Source: Aureispira anguillae (GTDB lineage: Bacteria > Bacteroidota > Bacteroidia > Chitinophagales > Saprospiraceae). From it: a stretch of DNA of 64,000 bases. Below the pieces are notes generated by a model that saw only the letters and a program-made list of their open reading frames with translations, ran no database searches and was not told where the DNA came from. The stretch is taken from assembly GCF_026000115.1 (NCBI RefSeq), contig NZ_AP026867.1, positions 6,921,001-6,985,000 of the forward strand, read 5' to 3'. The translations under genes were made by a program, and so were the position numbers. Shown here piece after piece: positions 9,494-18,648 of the stretch. Position 1 is the first letter of the stretch; each line of letters begins with the position of its first letter.

Positions 9494-10558
9494 ATGGAAC
9501 AGAATATACATATAGATGAAGTAACCATGAATAAGCTGGTACTTCACAAAGTTGGCAACAAATCTCAGGATGAAGGAATTCGAATTGCTAAAAAATTATT
9601 TAACCTGACGGATGAGCTATTAGAGGTGTTGATGTCTTACTTTTTGAGTGGATTTAAGCTAGAAGAAACCTATGAGTTTAATCATGAGGTTGATTTGACA
9701 ATGAATGAAATTTATAATTATTGTTCTTACATTTTTGAAGATGTGGAAGCTAATTTTTATGAACAATCAATCAACATTCTAAAGCATTTGTACGAAAAAT
9801 CGAATCATGTAAAGGTCAAAGGAGGGGAGTTGTACATTGCCTATTTTCAAGATTGTATTGTTGACGATGAAATGGTGGATGCCATTGGTATTTTCAAAGC
9901 AGAAAATAAAGATACCTACCTCAAACTAAAACTAGATGAGGAAGAAGAGTGGACATTGGATTTTGAAGAGGGAACGGACATTGCTAAATTGGATAAAGGC
10001 TGTTTGGTTTTTAACGTAAGCCAAGAAACAGGTTACCGAGTGGTTTCCGTTGACCTTAAGAGTGCTGATGCTAAGTATTGGAAGGATGAGTTTTTAATGA
10101 TAACGGAAGTGCAAGATGCTCGTTTTCAAACCAAATCTTACCTAGAAATGTGCAAAGAATTTGGTAAAAGCGCCTTTAAAGAAGAGGACAAACATGAGCG
10201 AGTGGATTTCCTCAATCGTTCTAAAGATTACTTTGAGCATTACAAAGAGTTTGACGAAACGGAATTTAAAGAAGTCATTTTTGAAGATAATTATGAAAAA
10301 ATTGACGCTTTTGAAGCCCACAAACAAGATTTTCAAGAGAAATTAGGCATAGAGGATACCGCAGAAGAAGGTTTTTATATCAGCAAACCTGTTGTAAAAA
10401 AAGCAAAGCGGGGCTTCAAAAATAACATCCAATTGGATACTCAAATGGAGATCAAAATTTTGTCTTCTCAGGCTCAAGCAGATGGCTTTTTGGAGCGTGG
10501 CTATGACGATGAAAAAGAAATGAAATATTATAAGATTTATTTCAACAATGAGAAATAG
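9494..10558 (+). CDS. Nucleoid-associated protein, NdpA/YejK (NA37) family
   Basis: Encodes 354 residues, cytoplasmic, close to the usual 330-350 of the 37-kDa nucleoid-associated family. Family-like features are the N-terminal segment with LVLHKVGN, a helical region around residues 40-100, then GELYIAYFQDCIVDDEMVDAIGIFK-type strands followed by an acidic stretch and a basic C-terminal region. E. coli YejK associates with the nucleoid and has been linked to topoisomerase modulation; whether this one does is inference. It lies 9 bases downstream of the lipase gene. Confidence 0.75.
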   Translation: MEQNIHIDEVTMNKLVLHKVGNKSQDEGIRIAKKLFNLTDELLEVLMSYFLSGFKLEETYEFNHEVDLTMNEIYNYCSYIFEDVEANFYEQSINILKHLYEKSNHVKVKGGELYIAYFQDCIVDDEMVDAIGIFKAENKDTYLKLKLDEEEEWTLDFEEGTDIAKLDKGCLVFNVSQETGYRVVSVDLKSADAKYWKDEFLMITEVQDARFQTKSYLEMCKEFGKSAFKEEDKHERVDFLNRSKDYFEHYKEFDETEFKEVIFEDNYEKIDAFEAHKQDFQEKLGIEDTAEEGFYISKPVVKKAKRGFKNNIQLDTQMEIKILSSQAQADGFLERGYDDEKEMKYYKIYFNNEK

Positions 10559-10588
10559 AGGTGCCAATTAAAATTTGAAAATGTAAAA

Positions 10589-10655
10589 ATGTGATAATTT
10601 GAAAATTTGAAGATGATCCACAGGGTTTCATTTTCAAATTTTCAAATTATCACAT
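10589..10655. repeat. Perfect 22-bp inverted repeat
   Basis: Arms 10589-10610 and 10634-10655 are exact reverse complements built from the AT-rich unit AATTTGAAAATTTG, with a 23-base spacer. It lies between the convergent NdpA-like and DUF2167 genes. It could end transcription from both sides but lacks a clear T-run, and the arms look more like a palindromic intergenic repeat. Confidence 0.8.
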
Positions 10656-10690
10656 TGGTAAATCAAAGACGGATATAAAAGGAGCAATGT

Positions 10691-11620
10691 TTAAGCTGGT
10701 CGATCGCCTGTAAACATACGCTTAATGGCTACAAAAAAGCCAACAACACCAACGGCAATCAATTTCCAGAACTTGAGCAATAAGACAAAAAAGCCTGTTT
10801 TGGCTAATACCTTTCCTGCAATTAATCCACCAATACCATAGGCAGCTACTTTGTCAATACTAGAATCAAAGTCCGTATATTTTTGTCCTTCCACAAAATT
10901 GACACTTGATAAAATGGCATCTACATCTTTCTCAAAAATGGGAAGTACATCCATTTCTCCAATGGCATTTAGATTAAGAAAACCGCCACGACCCAGTATA
11001 CGAATATTGTAATTGAGCGTATTAATCGGATCTTCGCCAAATTTTAATTCTTTGGCCCAATACAATTTTTTAGCTTGAGAATCATAAAAAGGAGCCGCTG
11101 CCCAGCCCACCAATTCAACAGGTGCATAACCTTGTTTGATGCGTTCATTGTTTACTGCTTTAGCATCCTTTTGCATTTCAGACAACAATTCAGCATAGTC
11201 CAAATTACTAGCCTCACTATCTTCGATATAACCTTCGTCCGAATAGTCAATTTCAACGCCAAAAGTAAAATTATCACTAACAGGAGATGTTTCTTTGGGT
11301 AGAAGCATACCTAAGCCCAAACGGCCGCTAGAAGGGTTGCCCCAAAGTTCTGTTAAAACATATTCCGTTTGTTCAGGATCAAGGTATTTGTACCCTTCAG
11401 GAACCGTTAATTGGGCAAGATCAGTTCCTGCCTTATTGAGCGTAATGGTACCGTATTGATAGTTCAAGCTATTCGAAATACTATCTACAAAGACCTGATA
11501 AGCTGCCAATTGAGCTTGTTGTTCATCGGTTAGTTCCTCTAAAGTACTTGATTCATCATTTTGAGCATACATTAAGTTTAGGCAAAAGAAGGCCCAAAGG
11601 AACATTGAGAGTTGTTTCAT
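10691..11620 (-). CDS. DUF2167 family membrane protein
   Basis: Encodes 309 residues. It has a signal peptide (to about residue 19, Tyr-Ala-Gln), a large extracytoplasmic domain with the DUF2167-like features TLPEGYKYL-style, a LWGNP motif and a GMLLP motif, and a transmembrane segment near residues 275-300 followed by a short basic tail. The function of the family is not known. It stands alone; its 3' end meets the inverted repeat at 10589-10655. Confidence 0.75.
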   Translation of the reverse strand: MKQLSMFLWAFFCLNLMYAQNDESSTLEELTDEQQAQLAAYQVFVDSISNSLNYQYGTITLNKAGTDLAQLTVPEGYKYLDPEQTEYVLTELWGNPSSGRLGLGMLLPKETSPVSDNFTFGVEIDYSDEGYIEDSEASNLDYAELLSEMQKDAKAVNNERIKQGYAPVELVGWAAAPFYDSQAKKLYWAKELKFGEDPINTLNYNIRILGRGGFLNLNAIGEMDVLPIFEKDVDAILSSVNFVEGQKYTDFDSSIDKVAAYGIGGLIAGKVLAKTGFFVLLLKFWKLIAVGVVGFFVAIKRMFTGDRPA

Positions 11621-12009
11621 AGGTAATGGTTTTGGTTTGTTAAGATATTCTTAACCATATACACCTACTAATTATGAATAGTTCCCTTGTTTTAATTTTA
11701 AATTGAGAATTATAAAAGAAGGCTTATTGGACGAATTTTTCTATTCGTTTTATGCTCTATAAAATGGGCAGTAGTAGCAGTAGTATTTCCTTCGATTCTA
11801 GCTTTTAAGAGTATGGAATATGCTTTTGCTGGAAAATGATGGGAACTTGACATTATTGAACATTTTTGGATTTGTTTAATTAACAAAAATACAAGAAAAG
11901 ATGATTTAAATACCTGTTTTATAGTGTTTTATTGAGGGGGCGTGTTTTGGCAACAATTAACAATGGAGAAGTTTACTAATTAACAATAGTATTGATTTTG
12001 GATGGCAAA
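11621..12009. other. AT-rich spacer
   Basis: About 390 bases without an ORF, between the start of the DUF2167 gene and the end of the SnoaL-like gene. A CAAAAATA box at 11884 (TATTTTTG on the minus strand) could be the -7 element for the DUF2167 gene, but no matching -33 element is evident. Nothing else is seen. Confidence 0.4.
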
Positions 12010-12011
12010 AA

Positions 12012-12050
12012 GCATAAAAAAACCTCCTTTTCATTACAGAGAAAAGAAGG
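12012..12050 (-). terminator. Intrinsic terminator of the SnoaL-like gene
   Basis: A stem of about 10 bp with one mismatch, followed on the minus strand by a U-run (AAAAAA on the plus strand near 12015), 20 bases past the stop. Confidence 0.6.
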
Positions 12051-12067
12051 TCGGTTGATAAGGGGCA

Positions 12068-12436
12068 TTATGAGGTTTGTAACTCTTTTCGGAATTCTTC
12101 AGCATCATAATAGACTTTAATGCTTTGAATCTTGCCATCAATGACCTCATACCATTCACTCATGTCTAGCTGTATAAGTTTTCCCGATGGCATTGCAACA
12201 TCCAATAGAATTTGAGTAATGACAAAATTTCCAGCTTCAACAGCTTGTTTCATTTCATTGCCTCGAACCATTGGCATAAAGCTTTCGTTTAGTTTGGCGA
12301 ATGCTTCTAAGCCTTGGACCTGATCTACGGGGCCTGTAAACGTTACGTTTTCAGCAACAACTTCTTTCCAAGAGTCTGTTCCCGTTTGTAGACCTTGACC
12401 AAAGGCATAGACTACTTTTAGCGGTGATGTTTTCAT
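12068..12436 (-). CDS. SnoaL/NTF2-like small protein
   Basis: Encodes 122 residues, no signal peptide. The pattern of a helical N-terminus followed by strands with ending WYEVIDGKIQSIKVYYD is characteristic of SnoaL-like/ketosteroid-isomerase-like cone folds. Catalytic role uncertain; small-molecule isomerase, hydrolase or binding protein are all possible. It is transcribed divergently from the HxlR regulator gene, with a 174-base shared upstream region, so HxlR control is likely. Confidence 0.75.
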   Translation of the reverse strand: MKTSPLKVVYAFGQGLQTGTDSWKEVVAENVTFTGPVDQVQGLEAFAKLNESFMPMVRGNEMKQAVEAGNFVITQILLDVAMPSGKLIQLDMSEWYEVIDGKIQSIKVYYDAEEFRKELQTS

Positions 12437-12610
12437 TTTAAAGTTTTAATAATGAGTAATTAACTTGTTATTCCGAAGTTAAAATTAATAATTAACTTGT
12501 GAAAAGCAAGTTAAATAGGTGTTTTTATTTAAAAAAAAGATGCTATCATCTAAAAAATCTAAGATTTAGAGTAGGTTAGTGTTTATTAGAAACAAAATAA
12601 TCGTTGAGGT

Positions 12611-13024
12611 ATGAAAATGAGATCGCATTGCCCAATTAATTACGCATTAGAACACATTGGAGACAAATGGTCCTTATTGATTGTAAGGGATTTGATGTTC
12701 AAGGGAAAACGACATTACAATGAGTTTTTTGAATCGGGGGAAAAGGTGTCAACTAGTGTTCTTGGCGATCGATTAAAAAAATTGGAACAGTCTGGAATCA
12801 TTTCTAAGGGGGCGGATCAGGTTAAAAAATCACGCATAAAATATAGCCTCACCAAAAAGGGGATAGATATGCTTCCTTTTATGGTGAATATGATTGTTTG
12901 GAGCAGTATCTATGATGCCAATACAGAAGCAGAGCCATCTTTTTTAGTAGCGGCTAAAGAAAATCCAGATCACTTACTCAAAACGCTGACAAAAAAACTA
13001 GAAAAGGAACACTTAGCAGACTGA
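12611..13024 (+). CDS. HxlR family transcriptional regulator
   Basis: Encodes 137 residues. The HxlR winged-helix signature is clear: a Cys in RSHCPINYALEHIGDKWSLLIVRDL (Cys near residue 7), then RHYNEF, the recognition-helix region VSTSVLGDRLKKLEQSGII and the wing YSLTKKG. Members respond to aldehydes, quinones or redox, often through that N-terminal cysteine. It sits divergent to the SnoaL-like gene, which is its most likely target. Confidence 0.93.
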   Translation: MKMRSHCPINYALEHIGDKWSLLIVRDLMFKGKRHYNEFFESGEKVSTSVLGDRLKKLEQSGIISKGADQVKKSRIKYSLTKKGIDMLPFMVNMIVWSSIYDANTEAEPSFLVAAKENPDHLLKTLTKKLEKEHLAD

Positions 13025-13040
13025 TAAACCCAGCAATTTT

Positions 13041-13805
13041 CTAAGCCAGTTGATACAAGATCGGCATGGCAGCTACCTGATTGGCATAAAAATTATCCAA
13101 GACATATTGCTGGAATGTTTTTTTGAAAATCAGAGCAGGAAGAATGTCTCGCAATTTGTCCCAACGGCAATGATTGATAACTGAATAACTAGAGTTTTCG
13201 CCAGAAAGTGGCAATAAGAGTGTTGAATTGTTTAAATGAGTCTCTTTTTCAAACCAACCTGCTGTATATTTCCAAACGGCCAAATTTTGTTGAACATCAT
13301 CGGCATAAAAATAATTAAACAAGAAAACGCCTGGTTGATTGTGGTCAACAGGACCAATTCTTCGAGCATTAGAAGCCGTAACAAAATGTGTCTGTTCCGC
13401 TGCTTGTTCTAAGGCCGTTTGAAGCGACAAAAAGGTAGCATCTTGTTTTAGTTTTGCCGCAAAGGCTTCAGATTTTACTTCTATTAATATAGCGAGATCA
13501 AATTTTGAAATTAATGCTTTATTGGTTCGTTCGTGGAGCAATTTGCCTCGTCCAGGAGGAATTAATAAGGCTTTAAAGACGGTTGCTTCAACAACATCAG
13601 GATATTCTGCCAACTTTTGACACCATTGCTTGCATTGTTGAATGAGTTGTTTTTTGCGCTTACTAAGGCTAAGAAAAAAAGGAAAAGAAGCTGTATCTAT
13701 TACCGCTGCTAGATGAATAAAGGTATGCGTAGAAGGAGCTATTAGGGTAACATTATCATAGTTTAAATGCTGATTGACAATGGTTAATTTTGAGTTCGTA
13801 TTCAT
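13041..13805 (-). CDS. Protein of unknown function
   Basis: Encodes 254 residues, no signal peptide or membrane segment. I do not recognise a family. The sequence suggests two ferredoxin-like (dimeric alpha-beta barrel type) halves; the second has NARRIGPVDHN and GVFLFNYFYADD near residues 145-170, and TAGWFEKETHL resembling strands of stress-response Dabb or ABM-type domains. This is a weak structural guess. It lies 90 bases after the Crp/Fnr regulator on the same strand and may be controlled by it. Confidence 0.7.
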   Translation of the reverse strand: MNTNSKLTIVNQHLNYDNVTLIAPSTHTFIHLAAVIDTASFPFFLSLSKRKKQLIQQCKQWCQKLAEYPDVVEATVFKALLIPPGRGKLLHERTNKALISKFDLAILIEVKSEAFAAKLKQDATFLSLQTALEQAAEQTHFVTASNARRIGPVDHNQPGVFLFNYFYADDVQQNLAVWKYTAGWFEKETHLNNSTLLLPLSGENSSYSVINHCRWDKLRDILPALIFKKTFQQYVLDNFYANQVAAMPILYQLA

Positions 13806-13894
13806 TGTTAAAAAAAGTTTATGGTTAAGAATAACTGCTTGAATTCAAAATTAAGCGATCCATTGCTTGCTTCTTTTAACAAATGATAAAAACG

Positions 13895-14458
13895 CTAGAT
13901 TTCTGCCCTAATTCTACTTAAAGAAACTTGAGTAATCCCTAGATAGTTTGCTAAATCCCCCAAACTGATTCGTTGCATCAAGCCTGGATTACTATTTAAG
14001 AAATTGAGATAACGAGTTTTGGCATCTTCTTCCAATATTTCGCTAATTCTACCCATCATATTAAGGTGGGCAAGACTGAGGAATTTTCTAAAGAAGGTTT
14101 CCAGTTTATGATGTTTGTGGCATAAGGCTTCAAATTTGTAAAAAGGAATAATAGTGAGTTCTACCGCTTCTAATGCAGTCACTTCGTATTTGCTAGGCTG
14201 CCGTTTTATCAAACTCTCTAATTCTGTAAACAAGATTCCCTCTTCAAAAAAACGCATGATAAATTCTTTGCCATTATTTTGAAAACCTAATTTGGCGACC
14301 CCTTTAGTGATAAAAAATAAATCCTTACAATAAGCATTGGATCTTAAAATAGAGGCTCCTTTTTGTTTTTGTGTGTGGGTTAAAATAGCCGCTAACTCTT
14401 CCTTTTCTTCTGAATTTAGAGGCGAAATGGTATGGCAAAATTCAACAAAATTTATCAT
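13895..14458 (-). CDS. Crp/Fnr family transcriptional regulator
   Basis: Encodes 187 residues, somewhat short for the family. Residues 25-115 form a cyclic-nucleotide-binding-like beta barrel (ILRSNAYCKDLFFITKG, FFEEGILF), and the C-terminus is a helix-turn-helix (SLGDLANYLGITQVSLSRIRAEI), the sequence stopping just after the recognition helix as in many Bacteroidota Crp-like regulators. The ligand-pocket Arg-Ser pair of true CRP is not seen, so the effector is unknown. The next gene is 90 bases downstream. Confidence 0.9.
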   Translation of the reverse strand: MINFVEFCHTISPLNSEEKEELAAILTHTQKQKGASILRSNAYCKDLFFITKGVAKLGFQNNGKEFIMRFFEEGILFTELESLIKRQPSKYEVTALEAVELTIIPFYKFEALCHKHHKLETFFRKFLSLAHLNMMGRISEILEEDAKTRYLNFLNSNPGLMQRISLGDLANYLGITQVSLSRIRAEI

Positions 14459-14607
14459 AGACAGTTATAATTTACAAGGAAAGAACGAAAATAATTTATA
14501 GCATAGCTAAAGAACAATAAAGCTAGTATTTGATTCTTGTCATTTTTTTGCGTATAATTGAAGCTGTGTTACAATAATATGCTACTTTGATGTTTTAAAC
14601 TAAATTA

Positions 14608-15984
14608 ATGGCAAAAGTACAAAAAGTATTTGCGTGTACCAGTTGTGGTACGACTTATTCTAAATGGGCAGGGCAGTGTAGTGCCTGCGAAGAGTGGAAT
14701 ACCATTCAAGAAGAGATTGTTGTTAAAGAGAGTCCTAAACAAGAGGCTAAAAAAATGTGGCGGAAGGGGACTAAGAAGGAAAAGCCTCGTCCCAAAAAAT
14801 TGGCTCAAATTGAAACGGGAACAACACAACGTAGAGCAACCCATGATGGGGAACTAAATAGAGTCTTGGGAGGTGGTATCGTGGAAGGGTCTATGGTCTT
14901 ATTGGGCGGAGAACCTGGAATCGGTAAATCAACCTTAATGTTACAGTTAGCCTTATCCTTGGATGCAAAAGTATTGTACATCTCTGGGGAAGAGAGCGAA
15001 GAACAAATAAAAATGCGTGCCAATCGTCTGGGAAAAACACCAGAGCATTGTTATATCATGTCTGATACTAGTTTGGCGAATGTCTTGATGCAGGCACAGT
15101 TGTTAGAGCCGAATATTTTAATTATCGATTCTATTCAAACCATTACTTCTGCTCATATAGAGTCAGCGCCAGGCAGTGTTTCACAAGTTCGAGAGTGTGC
15201 TACAGAGTTTCAGCGTTTTGCCAAAGAAAGTGGTGTTCCTGTATTTATAATAGGGCATATAACCAAAGAGGGAGCCATTGCAGGACCTAAAGTGCTAGAG
15301 CATATTGTGGATGTTGTTTTGCAGTTTGAGGGGGATCGAAATTATACTCATCGTATTTTGAGAACGATTAAGAATCGTTTTGGCTCTACTTCAGAATTGG
15401 GAATCTATGAAATGCAGGGAATTGGTCTAAGAGAGGTTTCTAATCCTTCAGAGCTGTTATTATCACAGAAAGAAGAAGATTTGAGCGGTTCTGCTATCGC
15501 AGCGACTTTGGAGGGAATTCGCCCGATGCTGATCGAGACACAGGCTTTGGTAAGTACAGCCGTTTATAGTTCTCCTCAGCGTTCTGCTACTGGCTTTGAT
15601 TTGCGTCGTCTGGGAATGTTATTGGCGGTACTGGAAAAACGTTGTGGTTTTCAATTTGCGAGTAATGATATTTTCTTGAACATCGCTGGTGGTATAAAAG
15701 TAAGTGATCCTGCTATTGATTTGGCAATTATTTCGGCCCTAATTTCTTCCTTAGAAGATGTGTCTTTGCCTAGTAATATTTGTTTTGCTGGAGAGATTGG
15801 TTTATCGGGGGAGATTCGTTCGGTACAGCGAGCAGAACAACGAATACAGGAGGCAAACCGTTTGGGTTTTGAACAAATCTTTGTTTCAAGGTTTAATATG
15901 AAAGGAATTGATCAAAAAAATTACGATATAGAAATTATTCCTGTTGGCAAGGTAGAAGAGTTGTACAACATCTTGTTTGCTTAA
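14608..15984 (+). CDS. radA: DNA repair protein RadA
   Basis: Encodes 458 residues, typical for RadA. The N-terminal C4 zinc finger (CTSC ... CSAC, residues 10-27), the Walker A GGEPGIGKST near residues 97-106, the Walker B IIDSIQT, the family motif KNRFGS near residue 250 and the Lon-protease-like C-terminal domain are all present. RadA is a DNA-dependent ATPase that drives branch migration in recombination repair. Single gene; the end of the operon on the other strand lies 42 bases downstream. Confidence 0.97.
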   Translation: MAKVQKVFACTSCGTTYSKWAGQCSACEEWNTIQEEIVVKESPKQEAKKMWRKGTKKEKPRPKKLAQIETGTTQRRATHDGELNRVLGGGIVEGSMVLLGGEPGIGKSTLMLQLALSLDAKVLYISGEESEEQIKMRANRLGKTPEHCYIMSDTSLANVLMQAQLLEPNILIIDSIQTITSAHIESAPGSVSQVRECATEFQRFAKESGVPVFIIGHITKEGAIAGPKVLEHIVDVVLQFEGDRNYTHRILRTIKNRFGSTSELGIYEMQGIGLREVSNPSELLLSQKEEDLSGSAIAATLEGIRPMLIETQALVSTAVYSSPQRSATGFDLRRLGMLLAVLEKRCGFQFASNDIFLNIAGGIKVSDPAIDLAIISALISSLEDVSLPSNICFAGEIGLSGEIRSVQRAEQRIQEANRLGFEQIFVSRFNMKGIDQKNYDIEIIPVGKVEELYNILFA

Positions 15985-16026
15985 TAGAAAAATAATGGAT
16001 TGAAGTAAATGCTGTTAAGGGCTTAG

Positions 16027-16314
16027 CTATTGGCTCAATTGAGTCAAGGAGTCAATAAAATTTTTGAGATTGACCTCAATTGGAGCTTTTAGTCGAATGC
16101 GTAGTGTGTCATTTCCTTCAATCCCTTTTACATCAAGCTTTTTGTGTAGCCGAATCTTAAAAAATGGTCTAGCAAAATGAGGAAAATATTGTAAATCTCC
16201 TGTCTTACCTAAGGCATGGATTAAATCCGAACTGATGGCTTCTGACAAAAGGAGTTCCTTAACAGAAGAACCATCAAAACAGTCCTCAATATGTTTGATT
16301 TGAATTACAGTCAT
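16027..16314 (-). CDS. Small protein of unknown function, last gene of V4R/desulfurase operon
   Basis: Encodes 95 residues without signal peptide or recognisable family. A single Cys lies at residue 13, and the second half is a run of basic strands (FFKIRLHKKLDV, LRIRLKAPIEV). It begins 6 bases after the stop of the cysteine desulfurase-like gene, so it is almost certainly in the same transcript. A sulfur acceptor or partner role is only a guess from position. Confidence 0.7.
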   Translation of the reverse strand: MTVIQIKHIEDCFDGSSVKELLLSEAISSDLIHALGKTGDLQYFPHFARPFFKIRLHKKLDVKGIEGNDTLRIRLKAPIEVNLKNFIDSLTQLSQ

Positions 16315-16320
16315 GATGAA

Positions 16321-17475
16321 TTAAATGGTTAAGGTTAATATTTCTTTCATAGCTTGAAGAAAGGAGTTAATTTCCGCTTCTGTTGTAAAAAAAGAAGGGC
16401 TTATTCTAACGGTACCATAAGGGGCAGAGCCAATAGATTCGTGGATAAGAGGAGCACAATGTAAGCCTGTTCGAACAACAATATTATAGTTTTGCTCCAA
16501 TAAATAACCAATGTCTGAAACCTCCAACCCCTGAACAGAAAAAGACAATAAGGTGGACTGGAATGAATAATGCGCCGTATTGGGGTAAGATATAACATTA
16601 GGATACTGAGCTAAAAAATGCCTTATTTGGTAAACATAGTGCTGTATTTTTTGGCGAATATGCTCTATTCCTGTTGTCTTAATAAATTTAACCCCTTCGT
16701 AGAGTGAAGTGATCCCTAGGTAATTAGGAGTACCTGCTTCATAATAAATAGGCAGGCTGCTTGGTTGATACAAATAATCACTTTTAGAACCTGTCCCGCC
16801 AATTTTAAGTGGTTTTAAGTGAAGCCCTTTTTTTATATAAATACCTCCTATTCCAGCGATGCCATACAAAGCCTTGTGTCCCGTAAATGCTAGAATATCA
16901 ATTTGCATTTCTTGAACATCAATAGGATACAAGCCTGCACTTTGAGAGGCATCAACAATAAACGGGATATTTTTTTTTGCGAGTGCTGTACCGATGGTTT
17001 TGAGATCATTAAGAGCACCCGTTACATTAGAACAATGATTGAGAATTACAGCGGCAGTTGTAGGGCGAAGCTCATTTTTTATGGCGTTCCAATTGATTTG
17101 CCCAAGAGAATTGCTTGGGACAATACTTAGGTTAATTGTTTGGTTCCGTTCTAGTGTTTTTAACAATCTCAGGACAGAATTATGTTCCATATTGGAAGTA
17201 ATAATATGTTTACCTTCAAGTTCTAGCCCCTTGATCGCTAAATTTAGAGACTCGGTAGCGCCAGAAGTAAAAACAATCTGCTCGGAATGAGGAACGTTAA
17301 ACAATTGAGCAAGGATTGTTCGACACTCCTTGCTCAATGAATTAGAACCAGAGCCAAAGCCGTTGCGAAGAGCATGAATCGGCGGAACCATCAATGACGC
17401 ATTGACCGCCTGCAATACATTAGGCGGTTTAGGAAAACTGGTGGCAGCATTGTTCAAATAAATTAATTCCTTCAT
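16321..17475 (-). CDS. Cysteine desulfurase-like PLP enzyme (aminotransferase class V)
   Basis: Encodes 384 residues from the ATG at 17475; an in-frame TTG sits at 17490 but the ATG gives the usual MKELIYLNNAATSFPKPP-like start. Class V features: YLNNAAT at the N-terminus, the PLP-binding lysine in TGHKALYG, and the catalytic-loop TGLHCAP with the Cys used by desulfurases. The family is closest in appearance to the cysteine desulfurase family protein type. It may release sulfur from cysteine, or act on a related amino acid. It is the fourth gene of a five-gene minus-strand operon with two V4R-like proteins. Confidence 0.85.
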   Translation of the reverse strand: MKELIYLNNAATSFPKPPNVLQAVNASLMVPPIHALRNGFGSGSNSLSKECRTILAQLFNVPHSEQIVFTSGATESLNLAIKGLELEGKHIITSNMEHNSVLRLLKTLERNQTINLSIVPSNSLGQINWNAIKNELRPTTAAVILNHCSNVTGALNDLKTIGTALAKKNIPFIVDASQSAGLYPIDVQEMQIDILAFTGHKALYGIAGIGGIYIKKGLHLKPLKIGGTGSKSDYLYQPSSLPIYYEAGTPNYLGITSLYEGVKFIKTTGIEHIRQKIQHYVYQIRHFLAQYPNVISYPNTAHYSFQSTLLSFSVQGLEVSDIGYLLEQNYNIVVRTGLHCAPLIHESIGSAPYGTVRISPSFFTTEAEINSFLQAMKEILTLTI

Positions 17476-17492
17476 GGTAAATTTGCCCAATT

Positions 17493-18107
17493 CTAGCGAT
17501 CTTCAGAAGCTTTTGTTACGATAAATTCGCCATAGGAATCACCACATTCTATTCCTTTTATCTGTTGGCATTCAAAAGTGCCAATGGGCTTCCCTTTTGG
17601 ATCATATTCACCTGCATAAGCAAGTTCCATAAACGCTGCACAAACGCCCCGAATCATATAAGCGCTCATTTTGGGAGAAGCACCAAATTCAACAATATCA
17701 GATTCATAGTAATTATAGGCTCGAACGACCATTTTTTCATTGGGTATAAGTTCAACGATTTCGGTATTGGCCCAACCCCAAGCGGTAAAAACGGCAAAGG
17801 CACCGTGTAGAATATCTTCGGGGATCTTTTCTAACATGGGCGCAACAACAGCGTTCCATTCATCAGAAGTAATAATCCCATAACCTGTATGATAGCCACA
17901 TTCGTGAGCGGCATTATAAAGGAGATATTCCTTGTAATACAGCATTTCATCAGACGATTGAGAAGTTAGTCGTTCTGCAAAAGCATTCCAAAAATCGGTT
18001 GGTAATTGATTAACGATTACATTAAATCCTTCAATAAGACCATTTTCATCTGGTAAAATGGCTATTTGAGACATTTGATCAATTATTTTTTTTCTATCTA
18101 TTGCCAT
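17493..18107 (-). CDS. V4R (4-vinyl reductase)-like protein
   Basis: Encodes 204 residues, cytoplasmic. The C-terminal third has the V4R-type ending: Cys180 and Cys188 flanking QQIKGIE, followed by a Gly-Asp and a final strand FIVTKA. The middle contains HECGYHTGYGI (residues 68-78) and an AWGWANTEIVEL strand. V4R domains bind small hydrophobic ligands and occur in BchJ and in activator proteins. The exact function here is unknown. The gene starts 1 base after the next upstream V4R-like gene and ends 17 bases before the desulfurase-like gene. Confidence 0.65.
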   Translation of the reverse strand: MAIDRKKIIDQMSQIAILPDENGLIEGFNVIVNQLPTDFWNAFAERLTSQSSDEMLYYKEYLLYNAAHECGYHTGYGIITSDEWNAVVAPMLEKIPEDILHGAFAVFTAWGWANTEIVELIPNEKMVVRAYNYYESDIVEFGASPKMSAYMIRGVCAAFMELAYAGEYDPKGKPIGTFECQQIKGIECGDSYGEFIVTKASEDR

Positions 18108-18108
18108 T

Positions 18109-18639
18109 TTATTTTTTTGTTACTTTAAAAATTGAGCTTGCTGCACCCATTACAATACTTTGTGTCTCGAAGGCATTAAAAGAGCCGCTTGGTAGTCCAA
18201 AACAAACTTCAAAAAGTGCTTCTATAAATCCTCCTGTAATGTAATTAATTGGTTTGTCGTATTCCCCCCATTTTTTGATCCAACCACTGTCTGTATGAGA
18301 GAATGGAAGTTCTACAAGACCACTATACTTACCAATAAATTTTACCTCCATAGACCCAAGACCTAGGAGTGAATAATATTGGGAACCAATGGCAACTTTA
18401 TCTTGAAGTGTTGTATGGTTGGGATGCTTAGAAAAGTAACTTAAAAGAACCGCTCGAAAACTGTCTCGTGCGCATTCTTTGAGCAGGTCTGTTTCTCCTG
18501 CATCTAGCGCCAATTGAGTGTATAAAGAGGTGTAATGATGACAATGTAAAACAGACAAAATACCATTGATATAATGCCTATTTGTTTTTTGATCAAAGTG
18601 ATGATCGTATTCTATTTCATTTTGTACAACAATAGCCAT
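18109..18639 (-). CDS. Second V4R-like protein lacking the cysteines
   Basis: Encodes 176 residues, cytoplasmic. It appears to be a diverged relative of the adjacent protein: the same layout of an N-terminal helical part, a GSMEVKFIGKYSG strand pair, and an ETQSIVMGAASSIFKV ending in place of the Cys-containing V4R tail. N-terminal HCHHY (near residue 33) could be metal binding. Pairing of a Cys-bearing and a Cys-less V4R-like protein suggests a heteromeric complex, which is inference. Gap to the downstream gene is a single base. Confidence 0.6.
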   Translation of the reverse strand: MAIVVQNEIEYDHHFDQKTNRHYINGILSVLHCHHYTSLYTQLALDAGETDLLKECARDSFRAVLLSYFSKHPNHTTLQDKVAIGSQYYSLLGLGSMEVKFIGKYSGLVELPFSHTDSGWIKKWGEYDKPINYITGGFIEALFEVCFGLPSGSFNAFETQSIVMGAASSIFKVTKK

Positions 18640-18648
18640 AGTTAATTT

